The position numbers and the translations under genes were made by a program. From Bacteroidota bacterium (GTDB taxonomy: Bacteria; Bacteroidota; Bacteroidia; Bacteroidales; Paludibacteraceae), in contig JAEWUM010000040.1 of NCBI GenBank assembly GCA_023459355.1, forward strand, positions 1 through 64,000: a stretch of DNA of 64,000 nt. The letters are read 5' to 3'. The notes under the pieces were generated by a model. It saw nothing but the letters and a program-made list of their open reading frames with translations, did no database searches and had not been told where the DNA came from. This document shows positions 37,110 to 45,653 of the stretch, in pieces. Position 1 is the first letter of the stretch. Every line of letters starts with the position of its first letter.

Positions 37110-37532
37110 TTATCGTTCGTTGAAAATCAAATCAAGCCCTTGTTTCACATAGAAAGGAAATCGGCGGTCGCTCGAAATAAGCGGTAGTCTTTCGGTAAGG
37201 GCATGCGATATAATAACGTGATCGGAAGGATCTTTATGTCCTTCCATTTCGTTAATCGTCAGTTTTGAATAAGTTTCCATGTGTTCCTTTTTTAAGGGAA
37301 GTATCTTGATGTTAAACTCGCTTTCGATTGAGTTTACCAAATCGGCACATGTTTTCCATTGTTTTCTTGCAATACTTTTATTCCGATACCAAACGATCAA
37401 CTCGCGTACGGATTCGACACTAATACACAGAGAATTACTGACATCTTGTACAATAGCCGTTACGTTTCTATCCAAATAATCAATATCGGTAGAAATGAAA
37501 ATAAATATATTGGTATCTATCAGATAACGCAT
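37110..37532 (-). CDS. PIN-domain toxin (VapC-like ribonuclease)
   Basis: A 140-residue PIN-domain endoribonuclease. The conserved acidic residues are Asp6 (LIDTNIF), Glu44 (SVRELI), Asp101/Asp104 (DPSDHVII) and Asp122 (ISSD), a complete catalytic set. Type II toxins of this fold cleave tRNA or other RNA and are held inactive by the cognate antitoxin. The start lies four bases after the stop of the small upstream gene, the usual antitoxin-toxin order. Confidence 0.88.
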   Translation of the reverse strand: MRYLIDTNIFIFISTDIDYLDRNVTAIVQDVSNSLCISVESVRELIVWYRNKSIARKQWKTCADLVNSIESEFNIKILPLKKEHMETYSKLTINEMEGHKDPSDHVIISHALTERLPLISSDRRFPFYVKQGLDLIFNER

Positions 37533-37536
37533 AATG

Positions 37537-37692
37537 CTACATAATAGAGGGGTCGTACACTTTAACGCTGCCTTTTGATTTTAATGCAGCCTGCCATGTT
37601 TTGGAATATTTTTGAGTTTCCGGAGCCTCTTTTTTAGCAGTAGAAATCTTTTTCTTTGTCGCTTTTGTTGCTTTTTTTACAGTTGTTGCCAT
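37537..37692 (-). CDS. Putative antitoxin of the PIN toxin
   Basis: A 51-residue protein directly before the toxin gene. The N-terminal 25 residues are Lys/Ala/Thr-rich (KKATKATKKKISTAKKEA), resembling histone-like tails, and the C-terminal part (TWQAALKSKGSVKVYDPSIM) likely wraps the toxin. No AbrB or ribbon-helix-helix motif is clear, so DNA binding may be through the basic tail (inference). The ATG at 37690-37692 has a strong Shine-Dalgarno GGAGGA at 37701-37706, rare in this phylum. An upstream ATG at 37731 would lie above the promoter. Confidence 0.78.
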   Translation of the reverse strand: MATTVKKATKATKKKISTAKKEAPETQKYSKTWQAALKSKGSVKVYDPSIM

Positions 37693-37720
37693 AATTTTTG
37701 TCCTCCAATTTTTTACAAGG

Positions 37721-37728
37721 CAAATATA
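37721..37728 (-). promoter_or_regulatory. Promoter -7 box for the antitoxin-toxin pair
   Basis: On the minus strand TATATTTG lies 28 bases before the antitoxin ATG. The 227 bases from here to 37959 show no other feature. Confidence 0.5.
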
Positions 37729-37959
37729 CAAAAACTATTTATTAGATTGTACTAATTCTTTTTTCATCGTGACATGTTTAAGCGCGAAAACTCATACGCG
37801 TTACCCGATAGAAATATATTTTTGTTCTTTCAAAACAACATTTTTATGTCTTTGCAACCGAAATAAACAATTGCAAGCAAAGGAATTAGTTAGATAAATT
37901 TTTACTTAATGACGCAATGAATTAAACACCCAGGTTACCAGGATTTGGATATACAGTAA

Positions 37960-39444
37960 TCAACCGACTCCTCGAAGTAAAACTTGTTGTTTTTTGAAAG
38001 GTTGTTTCATCGTCCTTATCTGTTGTTTCACATCTTTCAGATTTTTCTTCACTGACTGCTTTCCTGTTTTTACTCCCTTCACCTTTGCCGGAGCTGCTGC
38101 GGGACTTTCTTGTGTTACATCAATGTAGGTTAACGGGCCATTGTAAGTTCCCCAAACTTTCGATCCGATTCTGTCATAAAATTCATATTGAATATGGTAG
38201 ATGCTATCCGTTTTGGCTACAGTCATGTTTCCTGCATTGAGCGCTTTAGTGGTTGTGGCACCATAGAACCAGGTACCCCAGTCATATATTTTTTCATCCT
38301 CACCTTCTGTTTGATACGCAAAAACAAGTGAAAACGGCACAAGTTGTTGGTAGGTCAACTCAGTCATCATTTGATAGGTGCCATCAGGAATGTAGTTGTG
38401 AACAGAATCAGGTGTGTTAAACTCAATCATTAAGACGTCACCTCCCCACTCACTTTGACTTTTGCTGAAATCAGTTGTTTCAGCTCCCAGATACAAAGCG
38501 TAATTATTCGTGTGGTTAGCTGTTGTGTTGTTAGAGGATTTCGAATTGTAGGCATCGCCAAAGTACAGTAGAATGCCTTTTGTCAAAGCAGGATTAATCT
38601 CAACAGGTTTTTCCCGCTGGTCTGATTCATTCACAATGCCTTCATAACTGATTTGAACGATTTCGTTGTTTTCCAGCGTAAACTCTCCTTCTATCACGAA
38701 GTTATCCCCGTTTTTTGTTATTTCGTATGTTCCGTCCACAATAGGAACAATATCCATATTATCATTACTGTAACGAATCATAAATGAACCTACCGGTGCC
38801 GGGTCTCCGTTATCGTCTTCTATAAAAATCCCGGGGTAAAATGTATAGTTTTCTTCTTCCGATGAAGCGTTAAATGTCCCGGCAGAAAGTGTGTTCTGTG
38901 TAAGAGGTAAATAAAAATCCAGGAATAGCCTGTAACCATCACCCACAACATAACCCTCATCATCTAAAGAAAGTGAACTTTCCAGTAAACTTAACGTGAA
39001 GTTATTGTTGTTTGCGCCATAAATGTCACCCCAGTTTGCAGCATATCCATGCGTAAATACAAGCGATTGTTGGGTTACCGTAACCTGACAACTGTGCGTT
39101 TTGCCTCCTGCGTTGATTGTTAAAGCAGTGCTTCCTGCTTTCAGCGCCGTAATAATAACCGATTTTGTTACTGAGCTCAAGCCGGAGGTTTTGCTGTGTG
39201 TATCATTCGTTGTTTCTACGATTGAAATTATTTCCGGATTCTGTACTGTCCATTCAACTGGGAATTTACTAACATCGCCTGTAAAACTGATTGTTGAAAC
39301 TAAGGTGTCCGACTGTCCGACCCGTAAATCGAATGTATTATTGTCGAATGAAATTCGCGATACGCCTTCTGTCTCACAGGAAGACAGGATGATTGTGCCT
39401 AATAATATAAGGTACAGATAATTGGATAAAAGTATTTTTCTCAT
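37960..39444 (-). CDS. Lipoprotein with BIG2-like domain and lysine-rich tail
   Basis: A 494-residue surface or periplasmic lipoprotein. The lipobox is ILSSC with Cys23. Residues 30-125 resemble a bacterial Ig-like (BIG2) domain (VEWTVQNPEIISIV, ITALKAGSTALTINAGG). A strand-rich region follows to about 440. The last 45 residues, after ESPAAAPAKVKG, are Lys/Gln-rich and basic, like the tail of the lipoprotein at 31464-33440. It is transcribed away from the second SusC/SusD locus. The function is not recognised; a cargo-binding role is likely. Confidence 0.8.
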   Translation of the reverse strand: MRKILLSNYLYLILLGTIILSSCETEGVSRISFDNNTFDLRVGQSDTLVSTISFTGDVSKFPVEWTVQNPEIISIVETTNDTHSKTSGLSSVTKSVIITALKAGSTALTINAGGKTHSCQVTVTQQSLVFTHGYAANWGDIYGANNNNFTLSLLESSLSLDDEGYVVGDGYRLFLDFYLPLTQNTLSAGTFNASSEEENYTFYPGIFIEDDNGDPAPVGSFMIRYSNDNMDIVPIVDGTYEITKNGDNFVIEGEFTLENNEIVQISYEGIVNESDQREKPVEINPALTKGILLYFGDAYNSKSSNNTTANHTNNYALYLGAETTDFSKSQSEWGGDVLMIEFNTPDSVHNYIPDGTYQMMTELTYQQLVPFSLVFAYQTEGEDEKIYDWGTWFYGATTTKALNAGNMTVAKTDSIYHIQYEFYDRIGSKVWGTYNGPLTYIDVTQESPAAAPAKVKGVKTGKQSVKKNLKDVKQQIRTMKQPFKKQQVLLRGVG

Positions 39445-39452
39445 TTGTTTAT

Positions 39453-39474
39453 TATATTTGAACCGGCAAATATA
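39453..39474. promoter_or_regulatory. Palindromic promoter element between lipoprotein and susC
   Basis: TATATTTG (39453-39460) and CAAATATA (39467-39474) flank AACCGG, forming a perfect 8-base inverted repeat. The minus-strand TATATTTG is well placed as the -7 box of the lipoprotein gene, 22 bases before its ATG. The mirrored copy might be a second promoter or an operator. Confidence 0.5.
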
Positions 39475-39539
39475 AATGAAATAATTGATTATTTATATCA
39501 TTTCGATATTGTAAAGTGTATAACTTTGATAAATTTATG

Positions 39540-39547
39540 TATTTTTG
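39540..39547 (+). promoter_or_regulatory. Promoter -7 box of the second SusC/SusD locus
   Basis: TATTTTTG followed by TCGTC lies 43 bases before the susC ATG. Confidence 0.5.
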
Positions 39548-39590
39548 TCGTCCTGATTTAAAATGAATACAAAAGAGTTGAAAATTAGAT

Positions 39591-42500
39591 ATGATAAAAG
39601 ATAAAATTATAATCCTGTTTTTGTTGTTTTTCAGTCTTCAACTGTTTTCACAGGAGCTGATAATTAAAGGCAGGGTGGTGGATGATACTGGCGAGGGAGT
39701 GATTGGAGCAACTGTTGTTGTAAAGGGTAGTCAGCAGCTTGGTACGGTCACAGACCTGGATGGGAATTTCTCTCTTAAAGCGCCGGGTTCCGACGCGGTT
39801 ATCATCGTGTCGTACGTGGGTATGCAAACAAAAGAACTTCCTGCCCGTGCTTCCATGAAGATTGTCCTGTCGCCCGACTCGAAAGAACTCGAGGAGGTGG
39901 TGGTGACCGGTATGCTGAAAGTGGATAAGCGCTTGTTTACCGGGGCAACCGACCAATTGGATGCAACTAAAACAAAAATTGACGGTATCACGGATGTGAG
40001 TCGTGCGCTCGAAGGTCGTTCGGCTGGTGTCTCTGTTCAAAACGTTTCCGGGACATTCGGCACTGCTCCTAAAATCCGGGTGCGTGGGGCTACGTCAATC
40101 TACGGTAACTCCAAACCTTTGTGGGTGGTCGATGGTGTGGTGATGGAAGATGCCATCGATGTGTCGAGCGATGCTTTGTCATCGGGTAATGCCGAAACGC
40201 TGATTTCTTCCGCTATCGCGGGAATTAACGCGGATGACATAGAAAGTTTTCAGATCCTGAAGGATGGTTCGGCCACTTCCATTTATGGAGCCAGGGCGAT
40301 GGCAGGTGTGGTGGTTATCACCACTAAAAAAGGAAAGGCCGGTGTCAGCCGCGTGAATTATACTGGTGAGTTTACTTCCCGTTTGATTCCGTCCTATACC
40401 GATTTTAATATCTCCAATTCGCAACAGCAAATGGGCATCTACCAGGAAATGGAGCGGAAAGGATGGTTGGAGTTTACCTCGCTTGCCGGTGCTGCCAACA
40501 GCGGGGTATATGGAAAAATGTATCAGCTTATTAACCAATATCAGAATGGAGGTTACGGACTGGAAAACACCACGGCTGCAAAAAACGGTTATCTGCGTGA
40601 AGCGGAGTTTCGTAACACGGATTGGTTCAGCTTACTTTTTAATAACAACCTGACACAAAACCATGCGGTGAGCATCTCTTCCGGTACGGATAAAGCGAGA
40701 TTTTATGTTTCTCTTTCCGTGTTTGATGATCCGGGCTGGACGAAAGCTTCGTCGGTGGAGCGTTATACTGCTAATATAAATGGTTTATATAATATTACGG
40801 ATAAATTGTCGCTGACGTTGCTGACTACAGGTTCGTACCGCGAACAAAAAGCGCCGGGGACCCTGAGTCAGGATGTTGATGTGGTAAGCGGTGAGGTGAA
40901 GCGTGATTTTGATATCAACCCGTACAGTTTTGCCTTGAATTCTTCCAGAACGCTTGATCCGAAAGAGTTTTATACCCGTAACTACGCGGCTTTCAATATC
41001 TTTCATGAGTTGGATAACAACTACATCGACCTGAATGTGGCTGATTTGAAGTTTCAGACGGAACTGAGTTGGAAATTAGCACGCGGACTGGAAGCCAACT
41101 TGTTGGCGGCAATTAAATATCAGTCTTCTTCACAGGAACATCACATCAAAGATCATTCGAATCAGGCTGAAGCTTATCGTGCCGGAGTTTATCCTGAGGA
41201 TGCGACCATTGCGGAACGAAACCCGTTGTTATACAAAGATCCGGATGATCCGAATGCATTGCCTGTTTCTATTTTACCAGAGGGGGGTATTTATAATCGT
41301 ACTGCCTATACCATGAAGGGAGTGGATTTCAGGGCTTCGGCAACGTATAATACTTCTTTCGATGATACCCATATCATGAATTTATTCGGAGGTATGGAAA
41401 CCGGCTCGGTCGATCGTCAGCGTATCTGGTTCAGGGGCTGGGGATATCAGTATGAAAACGGCGGAATTCCTTTTTACGACCCGAACGTGTTTAAACAGGG
41501 TAAGGAAGAAAATGCGGATTATTACACCAATACTTCGACCTATACCCGTGATGTGGCCTTCTTTGGTTCGGCTACCTATTCTTACCTGGGGAAATATACA
41601 GTAAACGGTACAGGTCGTTACGAAGGTTCAAATAAACTCGGAAAATCACGTGCTGCACGTTGGTTACCAACCTGGAACGTATCCGGTGCATGGAATGCGC
41701 ACGAGGAAGATTGGTTCGATACTTCGCTGGGCTCTGTGTTGTCGTTTGGCTCGCTGAAGGCTTCGTATTCGCTTACGGCCGACCGTGGACCGGCGTTCGT
41801 GACCAATTCGCTGGCGGTTTATAAAAGTTATACACCCTGGCGACCAACAGCAGGTGTGGCCGAATCGGGCATCTTTATAGAAGATAATGAAAACAGTGAA
41901 CTCACCTATGAGAAGAAGCATGAGTTCAATATCGGGACAAGCCTTGGTTTTCTGAAGAATCGCATCAATGTGGAGGCTGATTTTTATACGCGGAGTAATT
42001 TTGACCTGATTGGGTTGATTTATACGCAGGGAGTGGGCGGACAAATTGCCAAATATGCGAATGTGGCTTCGATGGAGTCACATGGTTTCGAATTTACGCT
42101 GTCGACAAAGAATATAAACAACAAAGACTTCAGCTGGAATACTGATTTCATTTTCTCTAATGCGGTTAACCGTATTACTGAATTGGATTCCCGTTCGAAT
42201 GTGATTCAGTTGGTTTCAGGTTCGGGATATGCACTGAAAGGTTTCCCGGTAAGGTCTTTATTTTCTATTCCTTTCGCGGGTTTGAACGAAGAGGGTTTAC
42301 CTACTTTCATCAATCAGGATGGCGAAGTGACGATTACTGATATCAATTTTCAGGAGTTTGAGAAACTTGGGTTCCTCAAATACGAAGGACCATCAGATCC
42401 TACTATCACCGGGAGTTTGGGAAATAATTTCAGTTGGAACGGGCTGAAAATGAATGTCTTTATAACCTATTCGTTTGGGAACAAAGTAAGGCTGAATCCT

Positions 42501-42914
42501 GTTTTTGCTGCTCGTTATTCTGACTTGAGTTCGTTGCCACGCGAGTTTAAAAACCGGTGGGTGTTACCCGGTGATCAGGAATATACTTCTATTCCGGTGA
42601 TAGCCAGCACCAGGCAGTCTCAAAAGTACGCGAGTCTGAGTTATGCTTACAATGCATATAACTATTCAGACCAACGTATTGCCGATGGCGGGTTTGTCAG
42701 ACTGAAAGAGGTTTCACTGGCTTATGACCTGCCCCGGAAATGGACGGAGCCACTTAAGATCAATAATGCGCAACTGAAACTACAGGCAACAAACTTGTTC
42801 TTGTTGTATGCCGATAAGAAACTGAATGGTCAGGATCCTGAGTTCTTTAATAGTGGAGGGGTAGCTACCCCGATGCCAAGGCAGTTTACCTTGTCGGTTA
42901 GGTTTGGGATTTAA
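39591..42914 (+). CDS. SusC/RagA-family TonB-dependent outer-membrane transporter
   Basis: A 1107-residue outer-membrane transporter. A signal peptide ends about residue 20 (LFSQ). A carboxypeptidase-like domain (IKGRVVDDTGEGVIGATVVVKG) covers 23-95. The TonB-box region is ELEEVVVTGM, and the plug has IRVRGATSIYG, KPLWVVDGVV and LKDGSATSIYGARAMAGVVVITTKKG. The plug carries an insert after WVVDGVV compared with the first SusC. The gene is visibly richer in G/C than the first locus. It works with the SusD protein at 43095. Confidence 0.95.
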   Translation: MIKDKIIILFLLFFSLQLFSQELIIKGRVVDDTGEGVIGATVVVKGSQQLGTVTDLDGNFSLKAPGSDAVIIVSYVGMQTKELPARASMKIVLSPDSKELEEVVVTGMLKVDKRLFTGATDQLDATKTKIDGITDVSRALEGRSAGVSVQNVSGTFGTAPKIRVRGATSIYGNSKPLWVVDGVVMEDAIDVSSDALSSGNAETLISSAIAGINADDIESFQILKDGSATSIYGARAMAGVVVITTKKGKAGVSRVNYTGEFTSRLIPSYTDFNISNSQQQMGIYQEMERKGWLEFTSLAGAANSGVYGKMYQLINQYQNGGYGLENTTAAKNGYLREAEFRNTDWFSLLFNNNLTQNHAVSISSGTDKARFYVSLSVFDDPGWTKASSVERYTANINGLYNITDKLSLTLLTTGSYREQKAPGTLSQDVDVVSGEVKRDFDINPYSFALNSSRTLDPKEFYTRNYAAFNIFHELDNNYIDLNVADLKFQTELSWKLARGLEANLLAAIKYQSSSQEHHIKDHSNQAEAYRAGVYPEDATIAERNPLLYKDPDDPNALPVSILPEGGIYNRTAYTMKGVDFRASATYNTSFDDTHIMNLFGGMETGSVDRQRIWFRGWGYQYENGGIPFYDPNVFKQGKEENADYYTNTSTYTRDVAFFGSATYSYLGKYTVNGTGRYEGSNKLGKSRAARWLPTWNVSGAWNAHEEDWFDTSLGSVLSFGSLKASYSLTADRGPAFVTNSLAVYKSYTPWRPTAGVAESGIFIEDNENSELTYEKKHEFNIGTSLGFLKNRINVEADFYTRSNFDLIGLIYTQGVGGQIAKYANVASMESHGFEFTLSTKNINNKDFSWNTDFIFSNAVNRITELDSRSNVIQLVSGSGYALKGFPVRSLFSIPFAGLNEEGLPTFINQDGEVTITDINFQEFEKLGFLKYEGPSDPTITGSLGNNFSWNGLKMNVFITYSFGNKVRLNPVFAARYSDLSSLPREFKNRWVLPGDQEYTSIPVIASTRQSQKYASLSYAYNAYNYSDQRIADGGFVRLKEVSLAYDLPRKWTEPLKINNAQLKLQATNLFLLYADKKLNGQDPEFFNSGGVATPMPRQFTLSVRFGI

Positions 42915-43014
42915 TTAGATAGAAGAGTTTATTTTAAACCACATTTGAGAACATAAGATGAAAAACCCATGTTTAAATAAAGATTTGGACATAAAAGCAA
43001 ATAATTGAAATAAA

Positions 43015-43076
43015 GACAAGATTTACAGGATTTACATGTTGAAAGAAATTAACATGTAAATCCTGTAAATCCTGTC
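43015..43076. repeat. Long hairpin between susC and susD
   Basis: Arms of 26 bases (43015-43040 and 43051-43076) pair with one mismatch around a 10-base loop. Each arm contains a doubled AGGATTTAC-type unit. It may limit transcription into susD or protect the susC mRNA end, giving different levels of the two proteins (inference). Confidence 0.8.
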
Positions 43077-43094
43077 TGAAAAATAAATAAATAC

Positions 43095-44678
43095 ATGAAC
43101 AGAATTAAATATATAGTGCTTGTAGTAATTGTATCGGCTTTTGCTTCTTGCGAAAGTTTCCTGGATACTTTGCCAGATAACAGAACGCAGATTGATACCG
43201 AGAAAAAAATCTCGCAATTGCTTGTTTCAGCTTATCCCGATGCCAATTATTCGGTGCTTGCTGAGTTAAGTTCGGATAATTATGTTGACAACAACGTGAT
43301 TGTTCCGGCAGCACGTCTTTCTTCTTTAGAACGAATGCATGATGAGATTTTTAGTTGGAGTGAGGTTACTTCATCAACGCAACAAGATAGTCCGTCCTTT
43401 GTTTGGGAACGTTTTTATGCTTGTGTTAATGCGGCTAATTATGCGTTGAAGGCAATAGAAGAATTAGAATTGCTAAACCCGGATGCCGATCTTACATCTC
43501 AAAAGGGAGAAGCCCTTTTGTGTCGTGCTTATTGTCATTTCGTTCTAGTGAATATTTTTTGTCAGGCATATAAAGATGAAATAGCTAGTAAGTATGATAT
43601 AGGCATTCCTTATATGATAGAGCCGGAGACCACTGTGAATGCAGCATATCACAGAGAAACAGTACAATCAGTATATGCAAAAATACAGCAGGATCTGGAA
43701 GCTGGTTTATCGTTGATAACTGATCAACGATATTTGGTTCCAAAATATCGTTTTAATAAAAAAGCAGCGGCGGCCTTTGCTGCGAGATTTTATCTCTACA
43801 AAAGGGAATATCAAAAGGTCGTTGATTATGCCGATGTGGTGTTGACAGCTAATCCGGTATCACTGATGAGGGACTGGTCGATAGACGTAGGTGATAATTA
43901 TAATGCATTTGTTTATAATTATATAAGCATTGACAATTCATGTAATTTAATGTTGCTTGCAACTTATTCGTATTTCGACCGTATTTTTGGTACCCGTTAT
44001 GGTCTTAATGGTGATGCATTGAAAGGCACATTTTATAATTCGACTGGTGTTAATGGTCCGACATGGTTAAGTATTTTACCCGGATTTAAGAACGTATATG
44101 GAACCGAAGAATATGGTGTATTTATGCCAAAAACGTATGAAATGTTTGAATATACGGATAAAGTGGCCGGAATCGGGTATGCCCATGTGGTACGAGCTGA
44201 ATTTACTGTGGAAGAAACCTTGTTGTGCCGTGCAGAAGCACTTATTTACCTGAATCGTTTTGACGAAGCAGTTGCCGATTTACAGGTATGGAACAATTCT
44301 CATTTAGCACCTGAAGTTCTGACAGAGAGCAAAATAGTAAGCTTTTATAAATCAACTAACACGCTTTTTGTGAAAACACTAAACAATGATAAAATGAGTT
44401 CGTCTTTCGTGGTTACTGCCGCCCAACGTCCCCTTATTCATTGCGTGTTGCATTTCCGACGCATTGAAACCATGTTCGACGGGTATCGCTGGTTCGACAT
44501 CAAACGATATGGAATTGAGATTGAACATAACATTGCCGGGAAAGGAATTGACAAGTTGGTTCACAACGACCCCCGCAGGGCAATTCAGTTGCCACAGGAG
44601 GTCATCAGTGCAGGATTGGAAGCCAATCCCCGGAAAATAACCCCTGTTTCGTCGGGAAATTATAAAAAAATGGAATGA
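43095..44678 (+). CDS. SusD/RagB-family nutrient-binding lipoprotein
   Basis: A 527-residue surface lipoprotein, partner of the preceding SusC. The lipobox is AFASC with Cys19, followed by ESFLDTLPDNRTQI, a common SusD N terminus. The helical core includes KGEALLCRAYCHFVLVNIFCQAY and the C-terminal block has LHFRRIETMFDGYRWFDIKRYGIEI. It begins 180 bases after susC with a hairpin between. Confidence 0.94.
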   Translation: MNRIKYIVLVVIVSAFASCESFLDTLPDNRTQIDTEKKISQLLVSAYPDANYSVLAELSSDNYVDNNVIVPAARLSSLERMHDEIFSWSEVTSSTQQDSPSFVWERFYACVNAANYALKAIEELELLNPDADLTSQKGEALLCRAYCHFVLVNIFCQAYKDEIASKYDIGIPYMIEPETTVNAAYHRETVQSVYAKIQQDLEAGLSLITDQRYLVPKYRFNKKAAAAFAARFYLYKREYQKVVDYADVVLTANPVSLMRDWSIDVGDNYNAFVYNYISIDNSCNLMLLATYSYFDRIFGTRYGLNGDALKGTFYNSTGVNGPTWLSILPGFKNVYGTEEYGVFMPKTYEMFEYTDKVAGIGYAHVVRAEFTVEETLLCRAEALIYLNRFDEAVADLQVWNNSHLAPEVLTESKIVSFYKSTNTLFVKTLNNDKMSSSFVVTAAQRPLIHCVLHFRRIETMFDGYRWFDIKRYGIEIEHNIAGKGIDKLVHNDPRRAIQLPQEVISAGLEANPRKITPVSSGNYKKME

Positions 44679-44695
44679 ACAACCGGAATCAATTG

Positions 44696-44715
44696 CCCCG
44701 GGTTTTAACCCGGGG
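44696..44715. repeat. CCCCGGG-type hairpin
   Basis: CCCCGGGTT and AACCCGGGG flank TT. The same unit occurs at 51042-51061 upstream of metH. It starts 18 bases after the susD stop and lies before the metallopeptidase gene. Confidence 0.75.
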
Positions 44716-44737
44716 ATTTGTAGAAAGAATTTAAAAT

Positions 44738-45652
44738 ATGAACAAATTAATAATATTTGCCCTTTCTCTTCTCCTCTTACTTTCCTGCTCTCAGGAAGAG
44801 GAGTTTGGCCCCAGCATTTTTGATGTGGAGGATCAGTTGGTCGAAGGTTCAGCCAGCTATGAGTTTGATACCTGGTTGAGACAGGTCTATTTAGTTCCTT
44901 ATAACCTCGACTTTCGCTACCGAATGGAAGACGTAGGTTCGGACATGGATTACAACTTAGTGCCGACATCCTTTAACAAAGCCCAACAAATGGCCAAATT
45001 GGTCAAGTATCTGTGGTTCGATGTGTATGGAACAGTCGTGAGCCCCGAGTTTTTAAAGGAAAACGGTCCGCGCATCATCCACCTGATTGGTTCGCCTGCC
45101 TATAACCCCATTTCGGGCACGATGTTACTCGGGACTGCTGAAGGCGGGTTGAAAGTAACGTTGTTCCGTTGCAATGAATTGGATCCGACCGATGTGGATT
45201 TGCTCAATGAATACTATTTCAAAACCATGCACCACGAGTTTGCGCATATCCTGCATCAGAAAAGAAATTATCCGGTTGAGTTCGGATTGATTTCTCAGGG
45301 GAAATACAATCCCTTAGGTTGGCAATATAAAACCGACTCTGAGGCAGCTACCTTAGGTTTCGTATCTCCTTATGCAGGCAGTCAGAACCGCGAAGATTTT
45401 GTGGAAATTATTGCCAATTACTTAGTGAAAAGTGATACGCAATGGAGCAATATTTTAGAGTTGGCCTCACAACCGGGAATTGATATGTATGGTGATACCA
45501 TTCCCGATGATGGCATCGACGGGCGGGCGATTATCCTCCAAAAGCTGGAAATGGCTAAGAAATGGCTAAAAGATTCGTGGGAGATTGAGATTGATTCTTT
45601 GCGTGCTGAAATCATCCAAAGACAATTGAATATTAATGAAGTGCTGAATTAA
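44738..45652 (+). CDS. Substrate import-associated zinc metallohydrolase lipoprotein
   Basis: A 304-residue lipoprotein (lipobox LLLSC, Cys17) with the zinc motif HExxH at His166-Glu167-His170 (KTMHHEFAHILHQ). It matches the family of HExxH lipoproteins that regularly follow SusC/SusD pairs. A downstream acidic block (REDFVEIIANYL) may supply the third ligand. It probably cuts peptides or proteins at the cell surface before import. The gene ends one base before the next. Confidence 0.88.
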   Translation: MNKLIIFALSLLLLLSCSQEEEFGPSIFDVEDQLVEGSASYEFDTWLRQVYLVPYNLDFRYRMEDVGSDMDYNLVPTSFNKAQQMAKLVKYLWFDVYGTVVSPEFLKENGPRIIHLIGSPAYNPISGTMLLGTAEGGLKVTLFRCNELDPTDVDLLNEYYFKTMHHEFAHILHQKRNYPVEFGLISQGKYNPLGWQYKTDSEAATLGFVSPYAGSQNREDFVEIIANYLVKSDTQWSNILELASQPGIDMYGDTIPDDGIDGRAIILQKLEMAKKWLKDSWEIEIDSLRAEIIQRQLNINEVLN

Positions 45653-45653
45653 C

